This document shows positions 5,210 to 6,023 of a DNA stretch of 6,023 nt, piece after piece; positions within the stretch are counted from its first letter, which is position 1; every line of letters starts with the position of its first letter. A program made the translations under genes and the position numbers. This DNA is from Candidatus Collierbacteria bacterium. Lineage in GTDB: Bacteria > Patescibacteriota > Microgenomatia > UBA1400 > MFAQ01. The notes below the pieces were generated by a model. It was not told where the DNA came from. It saw only the letters and a list, made by a program, of their open reading frames with translations, and made no database searches. The stretch spans positions 1-6,023 of the forward strand of contig JAHFKQ010000047.1 in assembly GCA_023245265.1 (NCBI GenBank), in the 5' to 3' direction.

Positions 5210-5236
5210 GCCCTAGGTCTCCTGGGGCAAGGAGAG
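5210..5236 (+). promoter_or_regulatory. Leader hairpin next to the Shine-Dalgarno, with an alternative pairing
   Basis: GCCCTAGG (5210-5217) pairs with CCTGGGGC (5221-5228) with one G-U pair and a 3-nt loop; AAGGAG (5229-5234) begins at the next base. Alternatively TCTCC (5218-5222) can pair with GGAGA (5231-5235) and cover the Shine-Dalgarno. The two pairings exclude each other, so a translational switch is possible but only inferred. Confidence 0.4.
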
Positions 5237-5240
5237 TAAT

Positions 5241-5432
5241 ATGGAACATCTAAAAGGACTGGCCTTGATTGCAGGCTTCTTGTTGGTAATCTGCGGCGTT
5301 TTCGTTGCCGTCAATGCCCCCTACTGGCCAGGCATAATTGCCATCATTGTTGGCATCTGCCTCATCCGCTTAACCGGTCACTTCGGTGGCAACGGCGGCT
5401 CCGGCTATCTGCCAAACGGCCCTCTGGGCTAG
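5241..5432 (+). CDS. Small two-helix membrane protein with glycine-rich tail
   Basis: The protein has 63 residues. The ATG at 5241 lies 6 nt after AAGGAG. Two hydrophobic segments (about 6-25 and 29-45) are joined by a short NAPYWP turn, so this should be a helical hairpin in the membrane. The tail, from about residue 46, is rich in glycine (GGNGGSG) and ends in NGPLG. One cysteine lies in each helix (C18, C40). It is a single-gene unit with its own strong promoter, a structured leader and a terminator, which suggests substantial, independently controlled expression. I do not recognise a family, and small two-helix proteins are too short to assign by eye. The strong regulatory framing is the best evidence that the gene is real. 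Confidence 0.82.
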   Translation: MEHLKGLALIAGFLLVICGVFVAVNAPYWPGIIAIIVGICLIRLTGHFGGNGGSGYLPNGPLG

Positions 5433-5444
5433 GTTTCATCTCAT

Positions 5445-5466
5445 AAGCCCCCGAAAGGGGGCTTTT
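5445..5466 (+). terminator. Intrinsic terminator after the 63-aa membrane protein (GAAA loop)
   Basis: AAGCCCCC (5445-5452) pairs perfectly with GGGGGCTT (5457-5464) around a GAAA tetraloop and is followed by a short T-run ending at 5466. Confidence 0.92.
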
Positions 5467-5490
5467 CTATGTCAAAATTTTACCGCTTCG

Positions 5491-5499
5491 TGCTAAAAT
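5491..5499 (+). promoter_or_regulatory. Extended -10 promoter of the TIR-like gene pair
   Basis: TGCTAAAAT fits the extended -10 pattern TGn-TAnAAT and lies just after the preceding terminator. Transcription should start near 5506, giving a leader of about 60 nt. No good -35 is visible. Confidence 0.65.
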
Positions 5500-5510
5500 C
5501 AGCCCATAAT

Positions 5511-5531
5511 CAAACCTTTTTTTGAGGTTTG
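5511..5531 (+). promoter_or_regulatory. 5'-end stem-loop in the leader of the gene at 5566
   Basis: CAAACCT (5511-5517) and AGGTTTG (5525-5531) form a perfect 7-bp stem with a U-rich 7-nt loop, starting about 5 nt after the predicted transcript start. A stem-loop this close to the 5' end often protects mRNA from decay. The stem is not followed by a T-run, so it is not a terminator. Confidence 0.5.
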
Positions 5532-5552
5532 GGTTCGTATTTTGACATTTTT

Positions 5553-5565
5553 AGAGGAGGCCTCC
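5553..5565 (+). promoter_or_regulatory. Shine-Dalgarno that fixes the start at 5566, inside a palindrome
   Basis: AGAGGAGG (5553-5560) lies 5 nt before the ATG at 5566 and rules out the in-frame TTG at 5542, which lies upstream of it. The site forms part of the perfect 10-bp palindrome GGAGGCCTCC (5556-5565). A palindrome with no loop cannot fold tightly on itself but could pair between two transcripts. Confidence 0.7.
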
Positions 5566-5937
5566 ATGCCCAAACGAGTTCTTGTTCTTCATTCATCTGA
5601 CTTTCTTAGCCGTGCTGAGATTTTTAAAACCCGCTTAGCCGGTCAAGGACATATTGTCGATAGTGTGGCCGATCTGAACCGTAAGGAAGATGAAAGCGGT
5701 TATGCCTTACTCCAGAAGGCCATCGATACTCATGAGGTTATCGTTATCCTAGTTTCCCAAGGTCTTTTTAATAGTTGTCTTCTCCGGTTCGCGATCGGCT
5801 ACGCTTTAGGCTCAGACAAGACCATTGTCTCGGTCGTCAAAGACCCTGGTGAAGTTCTCCTGCCCTCTTGGTACTCTAACCTCTTTGAACATTTCTATAC
5901 CGAAAGCTATGTCTGGTCCCGGATCAAACAAAGCTAA
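5566..5937 (+). CDS. Small TIR / nucleoside-deoxyribosyltransferase-fold-like protein
   Basis: The protein has 123 residues. The start is ATG 5566, 5 nt after a strong Shine-Dalgarno. The pattern suggests one flavodoxin-like alpha/beta domain: strand RVLVLHSSD (4-12), a helix with AEIFKTRLAGQGH (17-29), a helix ESGYALLQKAID (43-54), strand VIVILVSQG (58-66), then NSCLLRFAIGYALG (69-82) and strand KTIVSVV (85-91). This order resembles TIR and nucleoside 2-deoxyribosyltransferase-like domains, in which the last helix carries a catalytic glutamate (WCxxE or ELGYA). Here residues 65-83 contain no acidic residue, so NAD cleavage or base transfer by that mechanism looks unlikely. The protein may be a binding or signalling relative. 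No signal peptide or membrane segment is seen. A similar gene follows after 21 nt. The fold call is inference from pattern. Confidence 0.6.
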   Translation: MPKRVLVLHSSDFLSRAEIFKTRLAGQGHIVDSVADLNRKEDESGYALLQKAIDTHEVIVILVSQGLFNSCLLRFAIGYALGSDKTIVSVVKDPGEVLLPSWYSNLFEHFYTESYVWSRIKQS

Positions 5938-5958
5938 ACAAAGCTTAATGGAGGCGGT

Positions 5959-6023
5959 ATGGCCAACGCCATTTTTATTCTTCACGCCCCAGACTCGATT
6001 GGTGTCGCCACTTATATTAGTGC
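5959..6023 (+). CDS. 5' end of a second TIR-like gene, cut by the window end
   Basis: Only 21 codons are visible. The ATG at 5959 follows GGAGG (5950-5954) by 4 nt. The start IFILHAPDSIGVATYI lines up with VLVLHSSDFLSRAEIF of the upstream protein: the first strand, the LH-x-x-D element (H9 and D12 in both) and the beginning of the first helix share position and character. It is therefore probably a tandem paralogue on the same transcript. An ATG at 5948 in another frame overlaps the Shine-Dalgarno and does not give this match. Whether the rest has the glutamate missing from its neighbour cannot be seen. Confidence 0.6.
   Translation, partial: MANAIFILHAPDSIGVATYIS

Noticed and set aside
5542..5565. 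Upstream TTG start for the TIR-like gene
   Set aside because: The Shine-Dalgarno at 5553-5560 lies downstream of the TTG and is placed correctly for the ATG at 5566.
1..6023. Recoded UGA (as glycine) suggested by the lack of TGA stops
   Set aside because: All eleven stops are TAA (7) or TAG (4), but no gene needs an in-frame TGA to be complete, including the conserved secY, adk and map. The absence is a preference or small-sample effect here.
1..6023. CRISPR array, tRNA or rRNA gene, transposase or integrase
   Set aside because: No spaced repeat array, cloverleaf, rRNA segment or transposase motif was seen on either strand.

Overview
The window is a stretch of bacterial ribosomal-protein (spc-type) operon: the 3' part of rplO (L15), then secY, adk and map in the usual order. 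Small unfamiliar genes break up that order. The code is standard: every gene reads through without an in-frame stop, and all eleven visible stops are TAA or TAG. A compact short-LID adenylate kinase, many small lineage-specific proteins, apparently leaderless core genes and short intergenic gaps fit a reduced-genome bacterium, most likely Candidate Phyla Radiation / Patescibacteria. That placement is an inference from style, not from a marker comparison.

Layout. 3-368: end of rplO. 374-2188: two consecutive two-gene units, each made of promoter, unique first gene, second gene of one shared family, and intrinsic terminator. Unit 1 is 414-845 plus 858-1229, with its terminator at 1237-1261. Unit 2 is 1311-1805 (a cysteine-rich, DUF2284-like putative metal-binding protein) plus 1823-2158, with its terminator at 2166-2188. 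The second genes (123 and 111 aa) are clear paralogues. The two promoters also share the 10-mer AGAACATTCA at the same distance from the -10 box, at the predicted transcription start. 2229-3509: secY. 3510-3758: a small membrane-anchored protein on the minus strand whose stop codon touches that of secY. 3815-4375: adk. 4385-5119: map. 5123-5466: a self-contained unit with a near-consensus promoter, a structured leader, a 63-aa two-helix membrane protein and a terminator. From 5491: a promoter and two tandem small genes (123 aa, and one cut by the window end) that look like related TIR / nucleoside-deoxyribosyltransferase-fold proteins. The complete one lacks the expected catalytic glutamate.

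The genes fall into two expression styles. secY, adk, map and the minus-strand gene have no Shine-Dalgarno sequence. In three of them (adk, map, minus-strand gene) a TANAAT box sits exactly 6 nt before the ATG, which predicts leaderless mRNA. All seven other accessory genes have strong GGAG-type Shine-Dalgarno sequences and often hairpins near them. The core genes serve protein export (SecY), nucleotide balance (Adk) and N-terminal methionine removal (Map). The accessory genes have no assignable pathway.
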